Notes under the pieces: generated by a model
What the model was told of the DNA's origin: nothing
What the model saw: the letters and a program-made list of their open reading frames with translations, nothing else
The model's database searches: none
Part shown: positions 1 through 7,998 of the stretch, piece after piece
Layout: every line of letters begins with the position of its first letter
Position numbering within the stretch: position 1 is the first letter of the stretch
Position numbers and translations under genes: made by a program
NCBI GenBank assembly: GCA_020072905.1
Contig: JAIQGB010000099.1
Location: 1-23,196 of the forward strand
Source of the DNA: Terriglobia bacterium
Lineage (GTDB): Bacteria; Acidobacteriota; Terriglobia; UBA7540
Length of the DNA stretch: 23,196 bases
Direction of reading: 5' to 3'

Positions 1-2
1 AC

Positions 3-128
3 TGGCGGTTGCTCAAGCGCATCCAACGGCGGCGCTACAATGTTTTCGGCAAGCGTGTGCGGCTGTCGCGCCCGCACAAGTTCTGGATCGCGCTCGCCGT
101 GTATCTGGGCTTTGAGTGGCACAAATAG
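3..128 (+). CDS. Squalene/presqualene diphosphate synthase (HpnD-like), C-terminal end only
   Basis: Only the last 41 codons are in the window; the gene starts upstream. The frame ends at TAG 126-128. The tail has a run of basic residues (LLKRIQRRRYNVFGKRVRL) followed by a hydrophobic stretch. This resembles the C-terminus of HpnD-type presqualene diphosphate synthases, which end in a 'Y..LL..I..R.Y.VF..RVR' segment. The call rests mainly on context: the next gene on the same strand is hpnE, and hpnC-hpnD-hpnE normally lie together and convert farnesyl diphosphate to squalene for hopanoids. It could equally be an HpnC tail. The stop codon abuts the left arm of an inverted repeat. Confidence 0.6.
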   Translation, partial: WRLLKRIQRRRYNVFGKRVRLSRPHKFWIALAVYLGFEWHK

Positions 129-286
129 GATTTTGGATTTCGGATTTTGGATTTTGGATTGGGCACCGACCGGTTGTCCTCCGTGCGGTGGCCGTGCGTA
201 CTGAGTTGCATCGCAGGCGGCTCTTTGGAATCATGCTATCCATACCCCTTCGCAATCCAAAATCGAAAATCCAAAATCCAAAATGG
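128..286. repeat. GGATTTT-type inverted repeat pair bounding the hpnD-hpnE spacer
   Basis: The left arm (130-161) and right arm (253-284) are reverse complements with two mismatches over 32 bp. Each arm is itself a short tandem array of the heptamer GGATTTT or its complement. The arms enclose about 91 bp of ordinary GC-rich DNA. The left arm begins at the last base of the upstream stop codon, and the right arm contains the start codon of hpnE. The spacer therefore fits exactly between two genes that are usually close or overlapping. It has the shape of a miniature inverted-repeat insertion, but no target-site duplication was identified. As RNA it could fold into a long A/U-rich hairpin that includes the hpnE start. 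Confidence 0.7.
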
Positions 287-1614
287 AAGAGGTTCTAATC
301 ATCGGCGGTGGCTTTGCCGGGCTGGCGGCAGGAGTGGCTCTCGCCAAGGCGGGCCGGCGTGTCCGCCTGCTCGAACAGAAGCCGCACCTGGGCGGGCGCG
401 CGCGCTCCTTCGTTGATCCTCAGTCGGGCTTCCTGGTGGACAACGGGCAACACATCATCATGGGTTGCTACCACGCCGCGCTGCGCTTCCTCGGGGAAAT
501 CGGCACGCTCGAGCGGATCGCGCTCCAGTGCAGGCTGCGCGTCCACTTTCTGGAGCCGCCCGGTCGCTTAACGACTCTCGAATGCCCCAACCTCCCTTCG
601 CCATGGCACATGCTGGCCGGCGTGCTGCGCTCGGACAGCTTCGGCTGGCGGGAGAAGCGCGAGGTGCTGCGCCTGGGCCGGGCGCTCGCGAGCGAGGAGA
701 AATCTCGTGATAGCCTGAGCGCGCTCACCGTCGAAGAGTGGCTTGTGCGGCTGGGCCAGTCGGAAAAAGTGCGGCGGGGCTTCTGGGACCTGCTGGCCAT
801 TGCCGCGCTCAACGAAGACCCGCGGCGCGCCGCCGCTGCGGTGTTTGCCCGCGTCCTGCGTCTGGCGCTGTTTTCCTCGCCCGCGGATTCCCGGCTCGGC
901 ATCCCTCGGTTTGGCTTGAGCGATTGCTACACGGGTGCGGCGCAGGCCTATATCACGTCACGCGGCGGGCAGGTGGAGCTGAACAGGAGCGTCGCGGGAT
1001 TCCTCATCGCGGAAGGTGTTTGCCGGGGCGTGCGGTTGGCGGATGGAAGTGAGATCGAAGCCGCATCCGTCGTGAGCGCCGTCCCGTGGCACGAGCTGGC
1101 GCGCTTGCTCCCGGGCGAGCTCCTGCGCTCCGAGCCGACGTTCACCAACCTTCTCGCGCTGCGGCCCGCGCCCATCATCTCCATCAATCTCTGGTACGAC
1201 CGCGCCATTACGGAGCTTGATTTCGCGGCCCTGCGCGGGACAACCGTACAGTGGCTGTTCAATCGCAGCCGAATTCCCAGCGCGGGAGAGAATTGTATTT
1301 CGCTCGTGTTGAGCGGTGCGCACGCGCTCACCAGTCGCTCGAAGGAGGAGCTGCTCACGGTGGCGCTCGGTGACCTCGGTGAGTTGCTGCCCGCCGCGCG
1401 CGAAGCCAAGCTGCTGCACTCACTGGTCATCAAAGAGCGGTTTGCGACGTTTTCGCCGTGCGTGGGAGTGGACGAGCTGCGGCCGCCGGCTCGGAGCCCC
1501 GTGCGCGGCCTTTATCTCGCGGGCGACTGGACCGCCACCAGGCTGCCCGCTACGATTGAGGGCGCCGTCGCGAGCGGGTACGCCGCCGCGCAAGCCCTCC
1601 TGAAACGGGATTGA
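283..1614 (+). CDS. hpnE: Squalene-associated FAD-dependent desaturase HpnE
   Basis: This 443-aa flavoprotein is of the amine-oxidase/phytoene-desaturase fold. In hopanoid producers HpnE reduces or desaturates hydroxysqualene to squalene, the last step of the HpnCDE route. The sequence shows an N-terminal Rossmann motif (IIGGGFAGLAAG, residues 6-17) and the acidic residue closing the FAD-ribose site (LLEQ, about 29-32). It also has the family segment VDNGQHIIMGCY and the C-terminal FAD motif (LYLAGDWTAT...PATIEGAV.SG). Length is normal for the family. The ATG at 283 lies inside an A-rich repeat arm with no Shine-Dalgarno sequence. No better in-frame start precedes the glycine motif, so initiation is probably leaderless-like, coupled or weak. 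The upstream HpnD-like tail supports the assignment. Confidence 0.9.
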   Translation: MEEVLIIGGGFAGLAAGVALAKAGRRVRLLEQKPHLGGRARSFVDPQSGFLVDNGQHIIMGCYHAALRFLGEIGTLERIALQCRLRVHFLEPPGRLTTLECPNLPSPWHMLAGVLRSDSFGWREKREVLRLGRALASEEKSRDSLSALTVEEWLVRLGQSEKVRRGFWDLLAIAALNEDPRRAAAAVFARVLRLALFSSPADSRLGIPRFGLSDCYTGAAQAYITSRGGQVELNRSVAGFLIAEGVCRGVRLADGSEIEAASVVSAVPWHELARLLPGELLRSEPTFTNLLALRPAPIISINLWYDRAITELDFAALRGTTVQWLFNRSRIPSAGENCISLVLSGAHALTSRSKEELLTVALGDLGELLPAAREAKLLHSLVIKERFATFSPCVGVDELRPPARSPVRGLYLAGDWTATRLPATIEGAVASGYAAAQALLKRD

Positions 1615-2149
1615 GGCCCAGATGCAGGCCGTGGAGATCCCACGCCGAACCGTACTCTGGCTATGTTTATGCCTCCTGTTGCCCGGATCTTGTGCAGCCC
1701 CTCAGACGGCGTTGAAGGGGCAGTCCGCGACGTGGACAACTTCCTTCGCTATCTGCACGACGACGGGCACCACTTCCGCGTGGGAGGGCTAGATGCTCTC
1801 GCCAGCGGCGTGCCCAAAACCGACATCGTTTTTCCCGCCGGGGACGTGAGCCCTGAGCAGCGATCCGTCCGCGTTCCTGTGCTTATGGAGCCGGAATCGC
1901 TCTGGTCGCAACGCTGGCGGATGGACAGCCGGACAGTCGCTGTCGTGCCAACTTTGTTTGATTGGATTGACCAGCGCTTTGCGCCGCGATGAGTCGGCCC
2001 TCCAGCATGAAAGCCCGCCCGGTTCCGGCCGTGACGACCGGCCCGTGGACGCTGTCCCGCGCCGGGCAGCGGCCCCGGTAGACACGAGCAACGCCCGCCT
2101 TGATCGCACACACCGTACAAAAGGCGGTATACGCGGCTCCTCCCGCCAC
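1615..2149. other. Gene-poor spacer, possibly a decayed secreted-protein gene
   Basis: No frame on either strand here gives a recognisable protein. A 56-codon frame at 1622-1792 begins with a signal-peptide-like stretch (basic residues, then WLCLCLLLPGSCAAP, lipobox-like) and stops early. A second plus frame stays open to 1992 and overlaps it. The two together could be a frameshifted small exported or lipoprotein gene, but no family was recognised in either half. The region separates hpnE (plus) from the convergent VWFA-like gene (minus). No clear terminator with a T-tract was seen. Confidence 0.35.
1622..1792 (+). CDS. Possible small exported peptide/lipoprotein fragment
   Basis: This 56-aa frame starts 8 bases after the hpnE stop. 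The N-terminus has MQAVEIPRR followed by a hydrophobic core and a cysteine in an LPGSC context, like a signal peptide or lipobox. The mature part is Thr/Ser-rich and stops after about 30 residues. There is no strong ribosome-binding site and no recognised family. It may be the intact N-terminal piece of a decayed gene whose remainder lies in another frame, or chance. Confidence 0.2.
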   Translation: MQAVEIPRRTVLWLCLCLLLPGSCAAPQTALKGQSATWTTSFAICTTTGTTSAWEG

Positions 2150-4243
2150 TTACTTTCGCGGCCTAGCCTCCGCAGGAGGCTTAGTGGCGGGGTTCGCGCA
2201 CGCCGGCAAGTGGTGTGGGTACCGGACGTGTGCCCACGGGAAGCGGTTCAGGGTTGGAGAAGCCAAATCGATTTTCAGTTGTGGACCAAAGGAGTCGAGT
2301 TGCAGGAGGTAATGCTCGGTCGCTTCCGTGTACATCTCTTCCGCATCGCTTTCCAATTCCCGCAATTGGTCGTCCGTCAGACCGGACTGGGACGCACGAG
2401 GGGGAGTCCCGTCGGCGACCCAGCCGCCACTATCATTGAAAAGCTGGGTCGCCGCGTAGTCATACCAGCCGAATTGGACCCCAAACACACGAATGTGCCC
2501 CGCTGCCAGGGCGGCGCGCACCTTGGAGAAGGTGACCGTGAGGCCACTTTCGAAACCACGGCTCATCACAAAGATCGAGTCGCCCGGCTGGGGCGGCTGG
2601 AGCCAGGTGGTGGCTTCCAGCACTGCGGCGAGGGCGCCCGGGCTCCCGGACTTCCCCTGAGGCGGGTTTCCGAGTTGCTCCGCGGCCGCCCGGATGGCGT
2701 CCCGGCTCGAACCGAAACGCAACTCCACACGCGGGCCTTCCGCGGTCAGCAGAGCGAAGGAGTCTTCCGCACGCGCCTTCGAATGGATATGGGAGACGAC
2801 TGCCACTTCGGTTTTTCGCGCTGCTGCCGGCAGCTCTTGGCCGTTCTCCGCAACAATGATAATGCGCTGGGGACCGTGCGCGCTGGTTACCGACTGAACC
2901 TGCAAGAGCCGCTTCTTGTCGCGCACAACGAAGTCGCCGGCGGAAAGGTCGTCCACGAGAGCCATCTTCGGCTGCGTGGCGCGGTTCAGGCTCTTCCAAA
3001 ATTCCCATGATGCCTCTCGCTGGTCCCACGAGCCATCCGCCAATTCGTACTTCTGTGTCTGGATGTTCTGCTTCCACTCCGCAGCAAGGGTGTCGGCAGC
3101 AGCTATCGGAAGGGAGGTCAAGTCAGGGACGGTGACGTTCACGGGCACTAAGCAGGGCGGTTGCGGGCCGGGGCCCATGCCGGGAGTGTTCGAGCACGGC
3201 GGCAAATACGTCGGATAAGAGACCGTTGCCCACGGCGTCCCGCTTAGGACCGAGGACGCCAAACGAATCGAGAGGTTTGGGCTCGCCGAGTCAAGCCCTA
3301 CGAGATAATGCTCGGTCACCGCCTTATACATAATCTCCGCTTCGTATTGCAGCCGCTTCAGGCGGCCGTCCGAGAGCGTATAATTCCGTTTTTCGGTATC
3401 CTCCCCAACAGTGAGGCCACCGCTTCCATTGCTCAGGGCAACGAGGTGGTCTACATTCCCCACAGGGATATAGGTGGTCGAGGAATAGCCGCCGTCAAAG
3501 GAGGTGTGCTGTAGGTCTTCGGGATTTGGCTGGCTGATTTGGCCTAGTTCGCACGCGAACACGCGAATATGGCCGACGGCCAGGGTGGCGCGCACTTCGG
3601 AAAAACTCGCGCGGTGTTTGCTCTCAGCATGCAGGGCCAGAACAAAGATCGAATCGCCGGCTCGCGGCGGTTGGAACCAAGTGGTGGCCTCCAGCACGGC
3701 GTCGAGTACGCCGCCCTTGCCAGGCTTGCCTCGAGGCGGATTCTCAAGCTGTTCTGCGGCCGCTCGAATCGCTTCCCGGCTCGACCCGAAGTGCAGGTCC
3801 ACACGCGGACCGCGAGCGGTGAGCAGGGCAAAGGAGTCTTCCGTACGGGCTTTCGAAAGGACATCGGAGATGACTGCCGCTTCGATCTTCCGAGCCGCTG
3901 CGGGCATCTTCTTGCCATTCTCGGCCACAAGAATAACGCGGCGAGGGCCACGGTCATAGGTGGCCGATAGGACGCGGATGGGGCCCTTCTTGTCACGCGC
4001 AACGAAGGCGTCGGCAGAAAGGTTGGTGACGGGAACGCTCTCAAGCAATGGCGTGATGAAGTCCAGCCACTGATATTTCAACGAGGGCAGGGGCGGCTGC
4101 CAGTCCATTGCGTCGAGCGAAGCTTTTTGAGCAGGCGACAAATCGGGAGCCACGACGGTTGCGGGAACTGTGCATGCTGGCTGCTGAGCGAGGCCTGGAT
4201 GGCAGACCGAAAGAAGGAGTACGGTGACCAAATACCTGCGCAT
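2150..4243 (-). CDS. Exported protein with two tandem VWFA-related (acidobacterial-type) domains, MIDAS degenerate
   Basis: This 697-aa protein starts at the ATG at 4243, which has GGGGGTGA just upstream and opens directly into a signal peptide (MRRYLVTVLLLSVCHPGLAQQ). A longer frame to 4327 lacks these signs. Two halves of about 340 residues repeat each other. Each has a short N-terminal region, then 'D.FV.RDKK...RVILVAENG', a helix rich in Ala/Arg, 'ARTEDSFALLTARGPRV.L.FGSSR.AIRAAAEQL', and 'PGDSIFV'. This is the organisation of VWFA-related domains abundant in Acidobacteria. In canonical members the first strand ends in D.S.S. Here both copies read VAENGKK or VAENGQE, so the metal-binding MIDAS is lost. 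A Pro/Gly/Cys-rich linker joins the halves. Function is unknown; a secreted binding role is inferred. It is divergent from the gene at 4715. Confidence 0.8.
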   Translation of the reverse strand: MRRYLVTVLLLSVCHPGLAQQPACTVPATVVAPDLSPAQKASLDAMDWQPPLPSLKYQWLDFITPLLESVPVTNLSADAFVARDKKGPIRVLSATYDRGPRRVILVAENGKKMPAAARKIEAAVISDVLSKARTEDSFALLTARGPRVDLHFGSSREAIRAAAEQLENPPRGKPGKGGVLDAVLEATTWFQPPRAGDSIFVLALHAESKHRASFSEVRATLAVGHIRVFACELGQISQPNPEDLQHTSFDGGYSSTTYIPVGNVDHLVALSNGSGGLTVGEDTEKRNYTLSDGRLKRLQYEAEIMYKAVTEHYLVGLDSASPNLSIRLASSVLSGTPWATVSYPTYLPPCSNTPGMGPGPQPPCLVPVNVTVPDLTSLPIAAADTLAAEWKQNIQTQKYELADGSWDQREASWEFWKSLNRATQPKMALVDDLSAGDFVVRDKKRLLQVQSVTSAHGPQRIIIVAENGQELPAAARKTEVAVVSHIHSKARAEDSFALLTAEGPRVELRFGSSRDAIRAAAEQLGNPPQGKSGSPGALAAVLEATTWLQPPQPGDSIFVMSRGFESGLTVTFSKVRAALAAGHIRVFGVQFGWYDYAATQLFNDSGGWVADGTPPRASQSGLTDDQLRELESDAEEMYTEATEHYLLQLDSFGPQLKIDLASPTLNRFPWAHVRYPHHLPACANPATKPPAEARPRK
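2599..3964 (-). repeat. Internal gene duplication within the VWFA-like gene
   Basis: The block at about 2599-2890 aligns without gaps to 3673-3964 at an offset of 1074 bp (358 codons). In a sampled stretch, 2701-2760 against 3775-3834, 47 of 60 bases match. The protein-level repeat spans essentially the whole mature protein, with the copies meeting near position 3170. The duplication is therefore in-frame and domain-sized, and old enough for substantial divergence. Confidence 0.8.
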
Positions 4244-4522
4244 GACGTCACCCCCGAACGCGGGAGGCGCATACATCCCGCTCTTTGGAACGGGTGCGAG
4301 CGGCGGACGGAACGCGGTGTGGGACACCTCCTTGACCTTGCGCTGCTGCAGTCCTCCCGCAGGGCTAAGGGTGCGATTACAACTCTGATCCTAACGGGCG
4401 TAGGACGAATCTGCCAGGGGTGGGGTTGTCGTGCAGGACAGCGGGCGGACCGTCAGTGGATCCTCCCCTGCGATCTCCGCACGACGCGCTGGTCGCCAGG
4501 GGCTCAGCGCGATGCGCCCTCG

Positions 4523-4546
4523 TGGGGCGGTATGCGAACCGCCCCA
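4523..4546. other. Perfect GC-rich hairpin
   Basis: Nine-base arms TGGGGCGGT and ACCGCCCCA flank the six-base loop atgcga. No T-tract follows on either strand, so it is not a standard intrinsic terminator. It sits 32 bp upstream of the promoter for the gene at 4715 and could be an operator, a factor-independent pause site, or a remnant. Confidence 0.5.
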
Positions 4547-4578
4547 GCAACCGCTAACCCCCTGTTCCTCCCTCCAGG

Positions 4579-4607
4579 TTGACTCTCGTTGGGGTCTCCG
4601 CTAGACT
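4579..4607 (+). promoter_or_regulatory. Sigma-70-like promoter
   Basis: TTGACT (4579-4584) and TAGACT (4602-4607) are separated by 17 bp. They lie about 107 bp upstream of the start codon at 4715 and face the TPR-protein gene. The match to the -35 consensus is 5 of 6 and to -10 is 4 of 6. Confidence 0.5.
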
Positions 4608-4714
4608 CCGCTCAACAGCGATGACAGATGCGGTCTTTGGCCAGCCGTCTACCAGGGCGAAGGCTGGCTGCTCCTGTCAGGTTGTCCCACACGCGGTACC
4701 CGGTAGGAGGGGCG

Positions 4715-6634
4715 ATGCTTCGGGCGTTGGTTGCGGCGACTCTTCTATTCGGCCTGATGCCGGGTCGTGCACTGTGTCAGGAGGCGGCTGCCCCTGCGGC
4801 GGCACCAACCGAGACTGCCCTAGTTTCCATCCAGGGGGAAGTTGATGCAGCCGACGGCGGGCGCCTGCCGGGAGTCAACGTGTGGGCGGCGACGCTTGCG
4901 GCTCCGGCTCGTCACCTGGCCGAAACAAAGACGACGGCCACCGGAGAATTCACTCTCTCCATCAGCCTTCCAGGGGGATTGCAGGGCGGCGAAACGCTGC
5001 TGGTGGCGGCGGACCTCCCGGCTTACGTGGAAGCGTGCGAGCTGGTTGCGCCCGCTGAAATCCCCTCGAGTTCGCCCCTGCGGCTTTGGCTGAGGGCCGC
5101 CGACGACAATTACGACAACCCCGACCTTGACCTCGTCGATGCCTGGCTCTATCGGCGTCTCAAGCGGCTTGTGAAGGCTCAGCGACTGCCCGAGGACACT
5201 CGCCGGTCGGTGAATATGGCGCTGCGACTGTCCCGAAAACGCCCCTCAACCCGCGACTCGCTTCTTGAAGTGCTGCGTTTGCTCGGCCCTGCCGAGAACC
5301 CCCCGGCGCGGCTGCTCCAGGCTCAGACTCTGATGAGGCTGGGAGCCTGGAGGGCCGCCGGGAAGAGCCTCGCGCCACGCGAACCGCAGGACAAAGCGCT
5401 GCCCGAGGGACTGCTCCTGGAGGGGGTGAGGCACAATATTCTCCACGAGCCTGCGCAAGCCATTCCCTCTCTCGAACGTGCGTCCCAGGACCTCCCCGGT
5501 GATGTGCTTGTCTCCCTGGAGCTGGGCCGGGCCTATCTGATCGCCGAGAACTGGACGGCGGTCGTACGGAGTCTCGAACCGGCCCTCCGCAAGCGCGCGC
5601 TGGTACTGCAGGCGCGTTACCTGCGCGCGCGTGCCCTGGTGTCCATGGGGGATCTGGAGGGCGCCTCGTATGAAGCCAAGATGTTCCTCAAGCCGCGCCG
5701 GAAGAACGTGCCCCTTTCCGTGCACAGTTTCATGGCGGAAGTTCTGGGGCGGCTCGAGGAGCGCTCGATCCACCCCATCGACTCGGCCCTGACGCAATCG
5801 GTCGGGGAATTACAGAAAGCGGTCCCCGACCTCGCAGGGCTGAACCCTTCGGGCGCCCCACCTCCCGGCGGTTTCCCGGAGTTGTTGAGACAGGTGGGCG
5901 TAAGGGTTGAGGAGTTCATGAAAGAATTCGCTAACACGGCGGCCCTCGAGGTGATTCGCCAGGCGCGCCTGGACCGCACGGGCAAGCCTGCCGCCTCGCG
6001 GGCGCAGGAGTTCTACTACATCTTCATGAACAAGGAGTGGAAAGGCCTTCCGTGGATCGAGGAGTTTCGCGGCACAGGGGAAGGTGCTCTCACGACGCAG
6101 GGCGGAACCGAAACGGGCTACATGGCGACCTCCGGCTTCGCCTCCAGCCTCGTCGTCTTTCATCCCGAACTGCAACCGGGGATGGGCTTTCGGTTCCTGG
6201 GCCGGCAGAGTCTTGGCGGCCGCCCCACCTACGTGATCGCCTTTGCTCAGCGGCCCGACAAATCTCGCCCCTTGGGTTCGTTCCGCATGGGCAAAGGTGC
6301 AAAGCCGTACGCGTTTTTCCTTCAAGGCATTGCCTGGATTTCCGCCGACCAGCACCAGGTCCTGCGCATGAGGACCGACCTCCTCCACCCTCTGACGGAT
6401 ATTCAGTTGACCCGCGAGACGACGGAGATTGATTACCAGCAGTACCACTTTGCCGCCGCTCCCCAGGCGTTCTGCTTGCCCACACGAGTCACCGTCAGTT
6501 TGGAATGGGGAAAAAGGCGACTGCGCAACGAACACCTTTTCTCACGGTTCTGGCTTTTCAAGGTGGATACCGAGCATCAGAGATTGGGCGAGGCCGGCAT
6601 CGTCGAGCGGGCGAAAGCCGCCCAGACCAACTGA
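4715..6634 (+). CDS. Exported carboxypeptidase-regulatory-like/TPR protein
   Basis: This 639-aa protein starts at ATG 4715, chosen because AGGAGG lies 4 bases upstream and the product then begins with a signal peptide (MLRALVAATLLFGLMPGRALCQ). An upstream in-frame ATG at 4628 would bury the signal peptide. Residues about 38-115 resemble a carboxypeptidase regulatory-like beta-sandwich (VSIQGEVDAADGGRLPGVNVWA..., then TTATGEFTLSI). Residues about 190-350 are helical TPR-like repeats (LLQAQTLMRLGAWRAAGKSL; LVSLELGRAYLIAENWTAVVRSLEPAL). The C-terminal 200 residues form an unrecognised domain rich in beta strands. Such proteins are frequent in Acidobacteria, periplasmic or outer-membrane associated, and of unknown role. 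The neighbouring divergent VWFA-like gene suggests a shared envelope function, which is inference. Confidence 0.75.
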   Translation: MLRALVAATLLFGLMPGRALCQEAAAPAAAPTETALVSIQGEVDAADGGRLPGVNVWAATLAAPARHLAETKTTATGEFTLSISLPGGLQGGETLLVAADLPAYVEACELVAPAEIPSSSPLRLWLRAADDNYDNPDLDLVDAWLYRRLKRLVKAQRLPEDTRRSVNMALRLSRKRPSTRDSLLEVLRLLGPAENPPARLLQAQTLMRLGAWRAAGKSLAPREPQDKALPEGLLLEGVRHNILHEPAQAIPSLERASQDLPGDVLVSLELGRAYLIAENWTAVVRSLEPALRKRALVLQARYLRARALVSMGDLEGASYEAKMFLKPRRKNVPLSVHSFMAEVLGRLEERSIHPIDSALTQSVGELQKAVPDLAGLNPSGAPPPGGFPELLRQVGVRVEEFMKEFANTAALEVIRQARLDRTGKPAASRAQEFYYIFMNKEWKGLPWIEEFRGTGEGALTTQGGTETGYMATSGFASSLVVFHPELQPGMGFRFLGRQSLGGRPTYVIAFAQRPDKSRPLGSFRMGKGAKPYAFFLQGIAWISADQHQVLRMRTDLLHPLTDIQLTRETTEIDYQQYHFAAAPQAFCLPTRVTVSLEWGKRRLRNEHLFSRFWLFKVDTEHQRLGEAGIVERAKAAQTN

Positions 6635-6711
6635 GATCGCCGCGAGGCGCGCTCCGGACTGATCCGTCGCACACCTCGGCCTGTGCAGGCAGTTGGAAGT
6701 TCAAGGGGATT

Positions 6712-7998
6712 TCAGGCTCGTCCCGCCACGGCCACGCGGCGGTTTTCATAGAGGGGGAATTTCTCGGTCAGGGCTTCCACCTCGTCGCGCACACGCGCGA
6801 TCACGGCCTCATTCCCCAGGTTGTTCAGGACCTCGGAAATCCAGTGCGCGATGAGCTGCATTTGCGGTTCCTGCATGCCGCGCGAGGTGACGGCGGGCGT
6901 GCCAACGCGGATGCCGCTCGCGATGGCGGGCAGATTGGCATCGAAGGGGATGGCGTTCTTGTTGACCGTGATCCCCGCGCGCTCGAGGGTCGCTTGCGCT
7001 TCCTTGCCGGTGACCTTCTTCGAGAAGACGTCCACTAGCATGAGGTGAGTGTCCGTTCCGCCGGAGACGATGCGGAAACCCTCCGCGGCGAGCGCTTCGG
7101 CCAGCGTCTGGGCATTCGCCACGATCTGCCGCTGATACTCGTTGAACTCGGGTCGCAGCGCCTCCTGGAAGCAGACGGCCTTGGCGGCGATGACGTGCAT
7201 GAGCGGCCCGCCCTGCAGGCAAGGGAAGACGCTCTTGTCGAGTTCCTTGGCGTACTGCGCTTTCGAGAAGACCGCACCGCCGCGCGGGCCACGCAACGTC
7301 TTATGCGTCGTGGTGGTGACGAAGTCCGCGTGCGGGAAGGGGCTGGGATGCAGGCCCGCCGCCACCAGGCCCGCGATGTGCGCCATGTCCACCATGAGCA
7401 GCGCGCCGGATTTCTTGGCGATTTCCGCGAACCGGGGGAAATCGAGCGTGCGCGGATAGGCGCTTGCCCCGGCGACGATGAGTTTCGGGCGATGCTCCAT
7501 CGCCAGGCGTTCGAGCTCGTCGTAGTCGATGGTTTCCGTGTCCCGGCGCACGCCGTAGGAGACGATCTTGTACATGCGGCCGGAGAAGTTGAGGGGATGG
7601 CCGTGCGTCAGGTGGCCGCCGTGAGCGAGACTCATGCCCAGCATCGTCTCGCCGGGCTTAAGCACGGTGACGTAGACGGCCTGATTCGCCTGGCTGCCGG
7701 AATGCGCTTGGACGTTGGCGTGTTCCGCGCCGAAGAGCCTTTTCGCGCGTTCGATGGCGAGCGACTCAGCGATGTCCACAAACTCGCACCCGCCGTAATA
7801 GCGCTTGCCGGGCAAGCCTTCGGCGTACTTGTTGGTCATCACCGAACCGAGGGCCTGGAGCACCGCCTCGCTGACAAAATTCTCGGAGGCAATCAGCTCG
7901 AGGGTCCGCGCCTGGCGGTCCACTTCGCGGTCGATAGCGCCGGCGATTTCGGGATCAACTTCCGCCAGAGGGCGCAGACGGTAGGGGAACGGGCTCAT
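6712..7998 (-). CDS. glyA: Serine hydroxymethyltransferase
   Basis: This 428-aa PLP enzyme interconverts serine plus tetrahydrofolate with glycine plus 5,10-methylene-THF in the cytoplasm. It is the main one-carbon source. Family hallmarks are present: LELIASENF near residue 33, NKYAEGLPGKRYYGG (56-70), AHSGSQANQAVY (98-109), the PLP aspartate/histidine segment VDMAHIAGLVAAG (203-215), and the Schiff-base lysine K233 in TTTTHKTLRGPRGG. Length matches bacterial GlyA. The start codon overlaps the rpiB stop in an ATGA tetranucleotide, so translation is likely coupled to rpiB. The rpiB-glyA order is common in bacteria. Confidence 0.97.
   Translation of the reverse strand: MSPFPYRLRPLAEVDPEIAGAIDREVDRQARTLELIASENFVSEAVLQALGSVMTNKYAEGLPGKRYYGGCEFVDIAESLAIERAKRLFGAEHANVQAHSGSQANQAVYVTVLKPGETMLGMSLAHGGHLTHGHPLNFSGRMYKIVSYGVRRDTETIDYDELERLAMEHRPKLIVAGASAYPRTLDFPRFAEIAKKSGALLMVDMAHIAGLVAAGLHPSPFPHADFVTTTTHKTLRGPRGGAVFSKAQYAKELDKSVFPCLQGGPLMHVIAAKAVCFQEALRPEFNEYQRQIVANAQTLAEALAAEGFRIVSGGTDTHLMLVDVFSKKVTGKEAQATLERAGITVNKNAIPFDANLPAIASGIRVGTPAVTSRGMQEPQMQLIAHWISEVLNNLGNEAVIARVRDEVEALTEKFPLYENRRVAVAGRA

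Larger units (their letters stand above)
4244..4714. other. Divergent intergenic region
   Basis: This 471-bp region lies between two divergently transcribed exported-protein genes. No protein-coding frame is convincing. It contains a perfect GC-rich hairpin at 4523-4546 and a good sigma-70-like promoter at 4579-4607 directed at the gene starting at 4715. No clear promoter was found for the minus-strand gene. Confidence 0.6.

Noticed and set aside
128..286. GGATTTT arrays considered as a CRISPR array
   Set aside because: The units are 7 bp, contiguous and in inverted arms, with no 25-40 bp spacers and no cas genes.
2163..2184. Hairpin CTAGCCTCC-gca-GGAGGCTTAG at the 3' end of the VWFA-like gene
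   Set aside because: It lies in the final codons and has no U-tract on the minus strand. It may be a chance effect of the Pro/Ala/Glu codons.
1958..3010. Long plus-strand open frame (350 codons) across the 3' half of the VWFA-like gene
   Set aside because: It lies antisense to a clearly conserved, signal-peptide-bearing minus-strand protein, is rich in Arg/Gly/Pro, has no family motif, and starts in the gene-poor spacer. It is a GC-driven shadow frame.
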